DNA from: Hygrocybe punicea
Taxonomy: Eukaryota; Basidiomycota; Agaricomycetes; Agaricales; Hygrophoraceae
Assembly (NCBI GenBank): GCA_963556145.1
Contig: OY744468.1
Location: 5,084,001-5,148,000 of the forward strand
Length of the DNA: 64,000 nucleotides
Direction of reading: 5' to 3'
Position 1 is the first letter of the stretch; every line of letters begins with the position of its first letter. The notes beneath the pieces were generated by a model, which saw only the letters and a list, made by a program, of their open reading frames with translations, did not search any database and was not told where the DNA came from. The translations under genes were made by a program, and so were the position numbers. Shown one piece after another: positions 41,399 to 53,159 of the stretch.

Positions 41399-42088
41399 CA
41401 CCGAACACATCGAACATGTTCAGTGGACATGTTTGGTGCATGTCAGTACACTGGTATAACCAGATATACTACACTGAACACATTGAACATGTTGAACCGG
41501 TGTGTTCGGTTGACATGTTCGGTGGATGTTGGTAAGCCAATATCACTAGGTATACTACACCAAACACATCCGGTGTGTTTGGTGGACATGTTTGGTGGAT
41601 GTCCATCGACCGGTATGACTAGGTATACTACACTGAACACATCCACCAAACACACCAAAGATGCCGCAGCCTGCATGTGGGGCATTCCCCTGGCACAAAT
41701 AGTCATATGAACAATGTATTCAATGTGTCTGTAGTGTAGTTACATGTACAATGTGTACTAGAATTAATATTAATGCAAGCATTGACTACTTGTCGAACAG
41801 GTCCAAAGTGTTTGGTATGTTTGGTAAAGTGTTCGGTTGATGTCCCAGCCTTCATCTGTGGCATTTCCCTTGCACAAATTGTTGTATGAACAACGTATTT
41901 GGTGTATCTGTAGTGTAGCTACATGTACAATGTGTATTAGAATTATCATTAATGCAAACATTGACTACTCGTCGTACAGGTCGAAAGTGTTCAGTCAGTG
42001 TTCAGTAGATGTCCCAGCCTTTTTCTGATGCATTCCCCTTCCACCCACAATTGTACACACATTATATCAGATGTGTCTGTGTTGCAGT
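41399..42088. repeat. Tandem array, right part, and decayed units
   Basis: Units with GACATGTTTGGTG and TATACTACACTGAACAC continue to about 41660. Looser copies of GTGTTCGG and CAATGTGTATTAGAATT follow. No gene. Confidence 0.7.
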
Positions 42089-42461
42089 CACTGGATGCAA
42101 GCCATAATATTTCTAATAAAAATATCTTGAAATTGCCTAGAAATTAATTCATATTATTTTAACATGTCATTTGCAGAGAACATTTACATATTTAGTGCAT
42201 ATTTTTTGTACATTTCTGAGACAGGTATCATAAAGATATGATAAACATTATAAGAAAACCAAGATGTTTAAAGACTATGAAATTGTATTTCTTTTAAGAT
42301 AGCACTCAAGATACTTTTATGATAACTTCCTTTAAAACGAACTAACATTATTTAGAAGGTTTTTAAATTTTTTCTCACAATGTTGTATCAAAGTAACATG
42401 GATTAATTTCCAGATAACTTCAAGATGTTTTGAGTTGAAATACTATGGCTTGCATCCAGTG
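42089..42461. mobile_element. CACTG-ended MITE (CMC-like)
   Basis: Inverted ends CACTGGATGCAAGCCATA and, reversed, CACTGGATGCAAGCCATA, with 3-bp AGT on both sides (42086-42088, 42462-42464). It is 373 bp, AT-rich and non-coding. CACT(A/G) ends with a 3-bp duplication are typical of the CMC (EnSpm) group. Confidence 0.8.
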
Positions 42462-42464
42462 AGT

Positions 42465-43426
42465 CATATATAATATGCACATTGAAATCGTTCCCAATGC
42501 AAGCAGTGATTTCTTGTCAAGGAGGTATAATACAATGTTCCACCTTCAACCCTCAGCAATCCCATTGTAGACATAATAGTATGACCTGTATATTGGATGG
42601 GTCTGTACAAGTGCTACATATCCTTGCAATGCACCTCATACTTAATACATTATCAATACTGGTAAAACAGGCTGAATGGATTTCAGTAAATCATTGGGCC
42701 AGTGTCCCAGACACAGTATGCAGCATTGCAGTGCAACAGACACTGTCTGTTCCATAAATTCCATTCGTGCATGTCACACCTATCTTCATCATGTGTGCTG
42801 GAATTGGTTCAGGTGTTCAACACTGATCAAACTGTTACACAAGAACATTGTGTCACCAACTTCACAGCTTCATGAATCGGAAGCATTGCTAGTGCACAAG
42901 CTGAACCAGTCATCTTGTTGATTCTGGTATCATCAAACCCAGTGATCTTATCAAAGTGGTTCCAATACAAGTGCAGTTGGTGTCATTGTACATGTGTTTA
43001 TTTCTACCATACTCACAGGAGGTCATTCTTGACCCAACAAATAATTCAGATTCTTAGAGTTTCTGGATATACTTACTATGTATTCTGTAAAACTTTCACA
43101 GAGTAACTATGACTACTGATAGAGTAGTAAATTAGTTGTATATATGCCAGCATGAACACTGCAAACTTGATATGAAAGATGCCAATTTGGGATCTGATAT
43201 TGCATTATGACAAATTGGAAGGAACAGGGTATAATCAATTATGAAAGCTATATCATTGTAGTATGGTATCTGAATGATATCTGAATGGCATCAGTATGTA
43301 ATAATAAAGGAAATATTAATAACTTTGCAAATATTGATTATCATAGCAGCATCATGATACTGTATGATTTGTATCCACTTATTCTCTCATTACTAAAAAG
43401 GGACGAGTAACCTGCCATGCAAAGCA
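42465..43426. other. No supportable gene
   Basis: AT-rich sequence with only short frames and no family, repeat or terminal structure that I could recognise. Confidence 0.4.
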
Positions 43427-45020
43427 ATGGCCCACACCCCACTAGTACTGCTGGGCCTTCAAGTTAGGGAATTTGATGAGCAGCAATGGTGGGTGTCTAT
43501 CACCAGGTGGTTTACATGCCAGGCAACCTACCTTGGCATGACAGAGCAGCCTCAAGTCGTCATCTTTCTCTTGGGGTGGAAGGCGCATTTTTCCTCAGTG
43601 TCTCGTGAAACTGTGCTGTCCTCTATTCCATTCCCATTTACTTGGCCACTTCCACGAATCGACACATAAACACTTATATTGGATCACCTGTTCTTTTCCA
43701 TTTACCTTTTTTCACTATTTTTCATTTCCTTGCCCTTTGTATGTTTTTCTTGCAACAGGACACAGACAACTCGGAAGAGGACGACGTCCAAGGTTATGTC
43801 TATCAAACTCACACTCAAGGTGGCAATTCCAAAGCTTCATTCTCTATGTCAAAATCTGCTACCTTACACAAGCCACAGTGTTCCAGTCAAGAGCCACCTT
43901 CCTCTAGTCCACACAAGCAAGCCCATTCCCAAGGTTCTCCTCAACATTCTCCATTACATTCTGGCTCTCCCTCAAAAGTTACTCATGCCCTACCTCCAAA
44001 ACCAGTAGTTGCAAGTGTCCCTTTCATGCACCCTTCTCACCCTTCTCTCATTGAGGCGACAGCTATGTCACGGGGCCATCCTGATAGAGAGAAAAGGCTC
44101 AATGGCAGTGCCAAACCTGTTTCCTCTGGCAATACGGACCTGCTCCCTCCAGACTGGGAGCTCAGACACCCCAGAAGTGGGGGTCAAGCGGTCGATTATT
44201 ATAACACGTGAACTCATGAATGCACATGGACCCTTCCTGTGAGCAGTGTCACATCGTCATCTTTCTCCAGAGACAAGGATCAAGGCAAAACACACCCACC
44301 GGAGTCACATTCTGGTGGTAAACTATTGTTCGATGGCACAGGTACTAAAGGCACCGAACCGTCTACTGTCTCCCATCTCAGTAGACCTGAGCCAGAGTTG
44401 CAAGTCATATCTGCCAACCTTTCATATGAAGATCATCACTATCGTCCAGGACCAGATAATGCCCAGAAACCAAGCCAGGAAGCTAACCATCGTGATGATC
44501 GGCAACTTCAGAATACCTCATATTCTGGTAACTCATTCACACCTCCAGTGTCTCCAAAACTAGAGCTGGTTCAGTCATCTTAGTTGCATGATCATGAATG
44601 ACAAGACCGCCATCAACCTTATCGGCAATTGTTGCCTCATGAAACATTAGGTAATGATGCTCAACCAAGAGTGTCTCAGCAAGGCAGTCTATCCCATTCA
44701 GAACATCATTGGGACTCCTCCTGTGACCTGCCTTTGGAGGTGGCTTCACACCATATGCCAGTTTCATCCACAAGTTATCAATAGGAGGTTGGTGGTGTGG
44801 CAGAGCCAGAGTCCCCTGGGTTTGAAGGTCCACGCAATGATGCTGTTTGGTCATTATCACCTAGTATGTTATCTGCATCCCCTCTCCTCACCTTATCTGC
44901 CTGGCGCTTTTGCTCCACTCGGGGTGGAGGGTGCATTGTTTATCAGTGTCTCGTGAAGCCTCAGGAGTTGAGCTGCACTGTCCTCTATTCTCTTCTTCTT
45001 TACTTGGCTCCTTCTTCAAA
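43427..45020 (+). pseudogene. Decayed WW-domain protein gene, Pro/Ser-rich
   Basis: The exon after an acceptor at 43758 reads TDNSEEDDVQGYVYQTHTQG, then a long Pro/Ser/His/Gln-rich stretch. A WW domain follows at 44143-44241: LPPDWELRHPRSGG ... DYYNT-stop-THECTWTLP, with both Trp and the YY pair. A TGA (44209-44211) replaces the expected Arg of N-T-R-T. The same frame continues through 44583 and, past stops, to about 44930. WW domains bind proline motifs; the rest looks disordered. The 43570-43775 block recurs at 44925-45135, including the 3' splice site, so part was tandemly duplicated. I recognise the WW domain but not the whole protein. Confidence 0.6.
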
Positions 45021-45120
45021 TTGACACATGGATGCTCATATTGTTCTTTTCCATTTACCTTTTTTCACTACTTTCATTTCCTTGCCCTTTGTATTTGTTT
45101 CCCACTCTTTCTTGCAACAG

Positions 45121-46730
45121 GACACAGATCCCCACCACCGCATTTTCACATATCCTGGCCACCCAAAACCTTGCAGCTAATCGCATCTGTTCCGACTCCA
45201 ACAGTGACTGCTCCCAGACAGAAAACTCGCTTTGATCAGCCTGACAAATCTTCTCAACCATCTCTTTGTTTACACAAACATGATGTCTATGCCACAGATA
45301 CTTTCTGCCAATGGGATCAGCCTCCTGGGACAATATCTGAGCAGAGTGTGTGGATCATGCTGTGAAGGGACTGCGGCCAGATGATTTTGCTACCAATGTC
45401 ATTTCAAATTACAGAACTTCCCCAGCAGGTCCCCCTCATTCAGCTGCATCCCATTCTGAGAGGTCAGCTTCAGTCTCACCACTCCCTGACCTGATGCAGT
45501 TGGAACAGTCACATACGTACACCTCAGCCTTCCTTCCACTGCGTCTCCACCGTTTATTTTCACAGGCACACAAAAGAGACAGCCTTTAACACCACAAAGC
45601 AAACACTTCTGTGACAGGTCAATGATACCTCAGTCAGAGCAAGTGTTACCTGCCATGACAGGACCAAATAGTCATAGGGATGGTGGTATTAACTCACAGC
45701 AACCTACTTACATTGGCAGTGTCCCCTCTGGCCCACATTTACTGCCACAGCTTGGTGGCCATCTGGATCTCTCGCAAGCATCAAGACTGCATTCTGGGAT
45801 GTATGCTGATCAAGAGCACAATACCAATTTATCAAAGGGTCCCCAGGGCAATGTCAAGCAAATCATTGACAGCCATGTTGTATCCACCACCTCCAGTCTC
45901 TCCTTCTGTTTCCCATCCAAATTTCTTCACACAGCATGCTGTGTCAAATCAAGATCACCCAGTAAACAGATTACGAGATCAATCACCACCGCACCTGGGA
46001 AATAGTGAGAGATGGGAGCAGCATCATGATGCACAGGAAAGACTGCCATGATCTGATGATGGGACAGCGAGAGAGGATGCTCTGGCATGGAGACCAGACA
46101 ACCAGAGTGTAGACAGCTCTTCAGGTAGGCACAAATTACTTCTGCAAGATGTAGAAGGGAATCAAGTATGGCTTCCAACTTTTTCGGTTGTGTGACAGTC
46201 ATTGAGGCATATGACAGTCTCAACAAGAGTAATTCTTGAATTCAACCCGGCACATGGTTTCTTCCCAATCCCCAGCCAAAGGCCCTTGGAACTAACAGTA
46301 CTCCTGTCAGAAACAGAAAGCTCATCATGCTGGAACTGGTCCCCAGCTGTCCCCAGCATTTAGGGATAATCGGTACATTCCACCAGGCACCAGGAATTTG
46401 GAGCCTGTCCAGAGTAGAGTACCTCACATCGACACTCAATCCAGAGAGTCATATGAACATTTGGTTTGTGCATCTCCTGAAACAGAATTTGTAGACGCAA
46501 TTCAGGGCCAGGGGTGTATCGCTAGTAGATAGCTGTCACCCTCCTGTCACTGCTTCTGGTCAACACAGAAGAGGAGGGGGTGGTGGTGGTGGTGGTGGTG
46601 GAAATGCTCACGCAGTTGGTTCTGTTTGTGTTCGGGTAATCAATCCATTCACATATTTGCTTAGGCTTCGAAGGCCGTCCCCCAACTCCCTTGAACACAT
46701 ACCAGACCAACCTGACACCAGCTCATTCTC
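45121..46730 (+). pseudogene. Second, more decayed copy of the Pro/Ser-rich exon region
   Basis: It starts at the duplicated acceptor (CTTGCAACAG then GACACAGA), like 43759. Frames such as GPHLLPQLGGHLDLSQASRL (about 45745) and HAVSNQDHPVNRLRDQSPPH are Pro/Ser/His/Gln-rich but broken by many stops. No WW domain was found. A GGT run of about 25 bp lies at 46578. Confidence 0.35.
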
Positions 46731-48960
46731 AATGAGACTCGATTCGTACTGATATACTGATATAGAACCTGTAAGGCTGCTTTGAAATTGTTTTATGACT
46801 CATTGATGAATGTATCTCGCAGCCTCGTTTCAAACAAGCTAGTCAAGAAAAAACCAGATTTGCTACATTCCTAGTCAGTCTTCACCTGGTGCTCCTGCTA
46901 TTTGCCCCAGTTTTAGTGGGGAGAACATTTATCAACCTGCATCACATTTTCCACCTCCTCATGAACCACCCAGTGTATCACCAGTTTGGGATGTCTCTTT
47001 TGGAACAATGCCTCGCCCAGCAGGTCAGCAGCATGACAATACCTGCCAGCAGTTGGAAAAAGCATCCTGCCAAGCCAACATGGATGGTGATCCCATCCAC
47101 AGGTGTCAAGTTTCTCTGACAGATCAGGACAAGGGGAGAGTCACAGACCAATATATCAACAATGTTGTGGTTGGCCTCAAGAGTCATCTCGGTGAGCGAT
47201 TTGATGATCAATACCCTGAAGGGCCTTACAGACAGCACGCGTTACCACCGAACCCATTATGCTGATCACGACGGCTGCACTGATGATGCACCTCATCAAA
47301 CTGCTGATCACCATGGTTGGCCTCACTCTCTCAGTGCAGGGTATCCCAGTGCAGGCTAGATGGAACAAGGGAGACCAATGAATCTCAGTTTTGTTCCCTA
47401 CATTCAATGGTGCCCAAGCCCTTACACCATCCCATGATGGTATTCCCTCCTGAACTTCCAAGCCCAGCCAAATCCGTCAGTTGGGACCCACCACTCAATC
47501 AAGATCAGACGCAATACATACAGAAGTAGTGGTTAACATGATGTTGTTGAGTGGGTGGCTGTGCAGTAGGTTGGGATGTAGACAAAGAGTTACCACACTC
47601 TAGTCTCGATCATGACCACTCTATGATGAGGAGGTTTGTTGTTAAACCAACTGTCTCTCGACAACTCGACAACTAGTGGTTCGGTTGTGATGGCTTCAGC
47701 ATCTTTGTGTGAGAGGGTGCCAATCCCCTCGAAGAGAGATTGTGAAGAGATGATGAGTGGAGGTGATTTGCCTTCAATAGAAACTTTATTTGACATTGAC
47801 GATGGTGCTTATTCAAGTGGAATAGACAATCATATCATCTCAGACAATTGTACTGTTAAATTATTCTCATTCATTTTTCATGTTTAATTTTTAATGTTCA
47901 ATTTAAATTGCAAACACAAACAAACAAACACTTGTTCTACATTTTTTTCAATGCGTTGTGATGAACAACCTCTTGTTGCGCTATCGCACCTCTAGAGATG
48001 CAGCACATCCAGCACCAGTGTCTCATGGACTACCTGACCCTCCAAGGACCACCAGATTAGCTGGTCCTGCACATATACCACCAGCTTCAGATGTTTTTGA
48101 ATCAAGCTTGCAAACACTGGCTCCAAGGAAAACTAGTAGATCTGGGATGCAATCTTCTCTTCTGTCTCCTATACCTGTGGCAATATTTTCCCCTGGCCCA
48201 ATTAGACGCCATAGTGCTGAGGCTGACCTTGGTGATGAACAGGAGCAGAAGCGGTTCAAGGTACATGCTAGGAAACAATGTCTAAGATACAACCTAGAGG
48301 AAAACTCTCTCAACACATTTCTCAAGTGCGTATCATTGCTTCACTCTACCATCTATACCTGATTATTCTCTACCCAAGCTCTCAGATTCGAAACTCATGC
48401 TCATCGATATCATGGCCTACATGATGGGTCATCAGCAGAATGAGAAAGATGAAAAGACAAAGGACTTGCTAAAATCCCTGGAATTCCGGGTATTATTTAT
48501 TTGTTGTGGATATTGGCTAGTGGTGATGACCTTCCATCACAGAAATATCTGCAAGATTAGTGTTTCAAGGTCCAGTCCATAGGACCGGAAAAAAACCGGG
48601 ACCCAACCAGACTGAACCAAAAAAGACCGGACCACCGGTTGCGGTTGCACCCGATGTGGGAGGCTGCCGGTTGCGGTTGCCCGATTTGGCTCACCCTTAT
48701 ACAACCGAGTTGCAACTGGCTGCAACCGGATTTTCCGGTTCACCTCGTAGATAGGGAAATTGTATATTTTTTGTGTATGTAGATAATAAAACTAAGGGAC
48801 AAATTATGTATTATAATAGTGGGCATGGCACTTTGCCCTGCCCTGCCCAATTCTTGTTGGCGCCAATGATGCGGCTTTCACCCTGGCGAGGTAGATGGGG
48901 GGGCCTCATGTGAGGCCATGGCCCTTAACCTGCTGGTTTCCATGACTTGGGGCACCACAT

Positions 48961-49014
48961 ACCTCGCGCGGGCCAGACGCGTGTCAATTGACGTGGTTGT
49001 CACCCTCGCAAGGT
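48961..49014. repeat. Central dyad, copy 16
   Basis: ACCTCGCGCG ... GCGTGTCAATTGACGTG ... CTCGCAAGGT. It shares the CGGGCCAGAC left spacer and GGTTGTCACCC right spacer with the copy at 40033-40086, although the host elements have different ends. Confidence 0.85.
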
Positions 49015-49177
49015 AGATGGGGGGCCATCCTTGCTGCCATCCTCGTTGGATGTGGGGCCATCCTTGATTGGGCTGTTGGTGTCCAATGGAGCTGGCTGTT
49101 GGGGGGACTGGCGGTGCTTGTCCAGCGGGGCCATCCTGTTGGCCCTTTCCATGTCCTTCATTATTACCATGCCGAAT

Positions 49178-49232
49178 TCCTCACAAACGATGTCTGCGTG
49201 TCTGTTGACGCATCAGCCCATGTTTGCGAGGT
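49178..49232. repeat. Central dyad, copy 17 (decayed)
   Basis: CCTCACAAAC ... GTGTCTGTTGACGCAT ... GTTTGCGAGGT. The arms are recognisable and the inner palindrome is altered. Confidence 0.6.
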
Positions 49233-51485
49233 GTGTGGTTAGCAAGATGTCGATGGGACAAAGGTGGCATATGTACCTGGGCCAGTAGGTGGGCGCACCA
49301 CCCTCCCAGCCTTCAACTTCCCTGTCATCATCATCGTCGTCATCTTGTTGTGATGTGGGTGTTGGTAGTGGTCATGGTCTTGTCATCATGCGCCTTTCGG
49401 TGGTGGGTTGTATTATTCGTTGTCATTGTCGCAGGTGCTGTACTTGTTCTTGCAGAATCTTGTTGTTGTGTCACAGTTGTGATGGCTGTGTGAATTGTCG
49501 TCGTCGTTGTGCTGACCGATGTCGCAGTGAATATCTACATTAGAAAGGTAAAATGTTAGTGAAATATACACAGTACAACAAAAAACAGAAGACTTAACTT
49601 GAGCAGAAGGGTTCGCAATCATGAACCGTTCTGCTTGACGTTGTGGTCGGAGACTCGGAGTTGAGGTAGTGTCACTTATGTGACGAGAAGTCACACTTAC
49701 AATTACAATTCAATATTCTAAGCTTTGAATAGTATAAACCGGTCCAGACCTGGTGCAAAACCAGTCTGGACTGGTTATTAACTGGTTCAGGTTAAAACCA
49801 GTTTAAACTGGTTAATGGACCGAAAAAAACCAATGGCAACCGGTTTCTGTCAGTCCGGTCCAGTTTTTTTTCATTTTTGCAATGTTAGGCAACCGGTCCA
49901 GTCCCGGTTAACTTCCAAAAAAGGCAAAAAACCGGACCTAACCGGACTTTAAAACACTATGCAAGATTGGCTTCTCGCTTGTTCTCTCTCCCCCAACTTA
50001 ACGGTGCATGTTGCAGAGCATATCCTTGTAAGCATGATCACATACTTTCAAGTTCCATGACTTCTCATTTGTATCTATGGTAGGATTTGATCTGCAATGA
50101 CCCTGGCATCTTCAAAGTACCCTCTGAGGCTCTCAAAGACCCTGAACCAGCTCAAATATTGTCAACACTTGTGAAAGAACTATTAACTAATTTACAAAGC
50201 TCTATCAAGCAAAAGGTTTACATGATTGTGCTTCACATTTGTTTTACCTGTGCTGATGCTAAAATGAGATTGCGTTCTCTACTGCCACCAAACTCAAAAA
50301 TGAAAAAGACAAGAGGCTGCAGCATATTGGCGCATTATCAAAAGCACTGACCCCAACTGGAATGGAAGTAATGGCACTCCACTGGGCACATATATCATAT
50401 TTGGTATGCTTCAATGAACTCATCGCTCTACTATTCATCATGTTTGATACTAGAGAGGCTGCTATGTCCACTTCGAAACTAAGTTTGGCAGTGGCAGGCC
50501 AACACCTGATGGTCCTAGCTCCACATCTAGCCACCACCCTGGTAATGTCAACAAAGACAGAAGTGATGGTGGCCAAGGACTTGGAGGTGATTTTGATTTC
50601 AGCACTCTTGATGACCACAATTTTGGTGGAATTGCCCATGCGACAAATGGTGGCTCAGAAGAAGGCCCTGAAGCAGATGGAAATCAAGATTGGGTTCCTG
50701 TAGACGAACAAAGCTATGGTCCAGGGAAATTTTGGACATTTGTCGATGACTTATTACAAGAAGCCTGTCTGAAAATTCAGGCAACTGTGCCAATGGCAGA
50801 AGATGAGAATATCAAGTGGACAGCATGAGTTTCTATATTTGCATGTCTCATTACAAGTATTAACCCTTGTTATTAATAAAAGAATTTTTACACTAGCTTT
50901 CCAAGATGACCTCAAGAAGTATCCTGGACACAAGCAGGAGAAACAAACTACCACAACTCCATCAGTTGTCTGGCAACAAAAGATTGAAAAGGCTCTGATG
51001 TGGTGATTCTGCGTGATATGTTGCTGTCATGATATCATGTTGTTGCTCTCTTTCATAGTCATTTTTACATTCATTTAATGGCCTATTGTATATTCCAGTA
51101 TTTTGCAATACAGCACTTTTTGTACATTATAGCCAAGCCAGGGTTTACTCCCAGTGAAAAGTCCCACTAGGTAGAAACTTTTAGAAACTTTCAGGTCCTT
51201 TTAGGCCCTTTGCGGTCCTACAAAATCTCGTCTTAATATTTAAATAGAATTCTGTACCCACAGTGGATGCCTGTCCAATTAAATCTTGAAAAAACCATTG
51301 TGATTGCTATGAAAAAACATTGCGTTCCATTGTATTCGATTAAAGTGTCCAGGTGCGCTGCTCCTCGCCCCTCGTTCCATTCCCCACTCCCCCATTCCCC
51401 GCTGCTCGTTCCCTGTTCCTGGTTCCCTGCTCCTGGTTCTGCCAATCTAAGAACTCGCTGCTGCCCTAGCTGCTGCTGCTGCCCT

Positions 51486-52300
51486 GTGAAGGCTACCTTG
51501 TCGATACGCATGTGCCCTGAAATCACCGTGCCGACGGTGTCGCCATATCCCACCAGTATGTTTACGACACCCTGGGGGAACCCTGCCTCGACGATAAGTG
51601 GGGCCATACGTAGTGCAGTGAGGGGTGTGAATTTGGAGGGCTTGATAATGATAGCATTACCCATAGCAAGGTTAGGCCCGATTTTCCAAGTGAACATGAG
51701 AACTGCGCCAGACCAAAAGGGAGCAATGGAAAAAAAATACTTGTCGTGAGATGCTGAATGCAAAGGAGGGGGAGTGCTCACAAGGGAAGTTCCAGGGGAT
51801 GATTTGGCCCTGGTAAATGGTGAGTGGTGAGTGGTGAGTGGGTGTGGGAGGGGGAAAGAACTTACAGCAACGCCAATAGGCTCGTGGTGTGTATAGGTCA
51901 GTTTACCTTCGTCTGTCTCGATAGCCTGTCCGGATATCTTGTCTGCCCAACCAGCAAAGTACTTGATACATGCAATCGAACCCTGGAGATCGGCGGACTT
52001 CGCCCAACCAAAAGTCTTGCCTAGGGGGATGCATCAAAGGAGAGCCAAGGAAAAGAGGGAGAAAGAAAGAAAAATAAGGGAAAACACCAACACTGACCAT
52101 TATCTAGGGCCTCCAAGGCCGCGAGTTCTTCCAAGTTGGCTTCCATGAGCAGAGTGAGCTTGTTGAGGAGTTCCGCGCGTTTGGTGCCAGGGGTGTTGAG
52201 GCCCCAAGTTGTCTCATATGCTTTCTGTGCCGCATCGATGGCAATGTTGACGTCTTTGGCGGTTGCCTCTGAGATCTTTGTGATGATGGCACCGGTTGCT
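51486..52300 (-). pseudogene. Aldehyde dehydrogenase gene fragment (four exons, introns retained)
   Basis: Minus-strand exons are about 52300-52098 (ATGAIITKISEATAKDVN ... LEELAALEALDNG), 52020-51866 (KTFGWAKSADLQGSI ... ETDEGKLTYTHHEPIGVA), a short exon near 51815-51782 (QIIPWNFP) and 51697-51486 (FTWKIGPNLAMGNAI ... FTPLTALRMAPLI ... IDKVAFTG). They cover the first half of the NAD(P)+-binding domain of an ALDH of about 500 residues, whose intact form oxidises aldehydes to acids. The Lys of IIKPS is present. Sequence after VAFTG is unrelated, so the catalytic Cys and Glu are absent. Introns begin GT and end AG with frames kept, so the loss is recent or the piece was captured as DNA. Confidence 0.85.
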
Positions 52301-52439
52301 TTAATACAGCAGTGAATGATCAGCACTGAGCGAGGGTGAGCCTGAGGGTGGATGCGGGGATAGGCATGGGTATGGGAAGGGGTATGGCAGGGGTGTGGGT
52401 GAGGCAGTACTTGAAGTGCCAGGTTACATGGGAGGTGGC

Positions 52440-53000
52440 GTTGATGCAGCGTTGGGGATGCTTAGCATGCGCTCTTGTGACTGTAGTAGCAGTGGAGCGG
52501 CAGCGGCAGAGTCAGGAGTGGTGTCTTTCTTCTTGAAGAGTTTGCCAAAGATGTCACGCTTGTTGCAAGCTGGCGGGGACACCTCTGTAGTTAGGGCCAC
52601 GGGAGTTGGGTAGGTTTTCGATGGATGGATGGACGGACGAATATGAAAGTCTAGATTGTTTGTCGGTGGGTAAAGAGGGAGAATACGGTGAGGGGGACTG
52701 ACCTCTGTTGGATTCTTGTCTCATTTGTCCTTTTTCCTTGCGCCATGGTTGTCTGCGGTCATTGTGTCAGACTACTGTGACTGCGGCACCCACATGTACA
52801 TACGCGAGACACGTAATCTGATGTCATAATAGCCGCTTATTCGCTCCAACACCGTCATACTGGCATCCTGACCAGTCTGACCAGCGAGCAGCAGATGAGG
52901 AAGTTGACAAGGGTGTCACGCTTGGCTGCAGGGACATCCTTGAGGAGAGTGGCTGTGATGGTCTCGTGGGAGGGGAAAAGCGTGCCAACAGGGATGGGGG
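52440..53000 (-). pseudogene. Two unidentified exon-like pieces on the ALDH strand
   Basis: Minus-strand frames read NKRDIFGKLFKKKDTTPDSA (about 52573-52514) and HETITATLLKDVPAAKRDT (about 52970-52910). Both look like real coding sequence by composition and have plausible splice borders nearby. Neither fits ALDH or any family I can name. They may be fragments of one or two other host genes carried with the ALDH piece. Confidence 0.35.
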
Positions 53001-53159
53001 ACATGGAAGTCAGGAGCAAGGGGGAAACAAATGAACAAGTACAAAGATGATGTCATCGACCGACTCACATTTTTTGTTCCATTTGCAAAAGATTTTGTCG
53101 CTACCAGAACAGGAGCATAGTATGCCTTTGTGAGATTTTTAATCATCATCTTTTCACTT

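Larger units (their letters stand above)
48558..49958. mobile_element. hAT-like non-autonomous element, AGTGTTTTAAAGTCCGG family (copy 2)
   Basis: The left end is TAGTGTTTCAAGGTCCAG. The right end is CCGGACTTTAAAACACTA. A perfect duplication TGCAAGAT lies at 48550-48557 and 49959-49966. It is 1401 bp with dense ACCGGT/CCGGAC motifs at the ends. It contains two dyads and the GGTGCGCCCACC module (reversed, 49270-49310). This copy shows the intact state of the chimaeric copy at 1904-4505. Confidence 0.93.
46731..51006 (+). pseudogene. Broken multi-exon gene of unknown function, split by a hAT-like element
   Basis: Plus-strand pieces are MMSGGDLPSIETLFDIDDGA (47750), RRHSAEADLGDEQEQKRFKV (48205), DIMAYMMGHQQNEKDEKTKD (48407), PEPAQILSTLVKELLTNLQS (50142), GPGKFWTFVDDLLQEACL (50721) and, after an intron, DDLKKYPGHKQEKQ ... 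WQQKIEKALMW-stop (51006). The order of acidic linker, helical segment, F-W-x-x-V-D block and final W-x-x-x-I-x-x-A resembles an anonymous Agaricomycete family whose role I do not know. Element 48558-49958 sits between the pieces at 48407 and 50142. It may be the 3' part of the WW gene. Confidence 0.4.

Noticed and set aside
38268..42088. Satellite-like array as a centromere
   Set aside because: Only a few hundred base pairs of the 88-bp repeat are present; far too little to claim centromeric identity.
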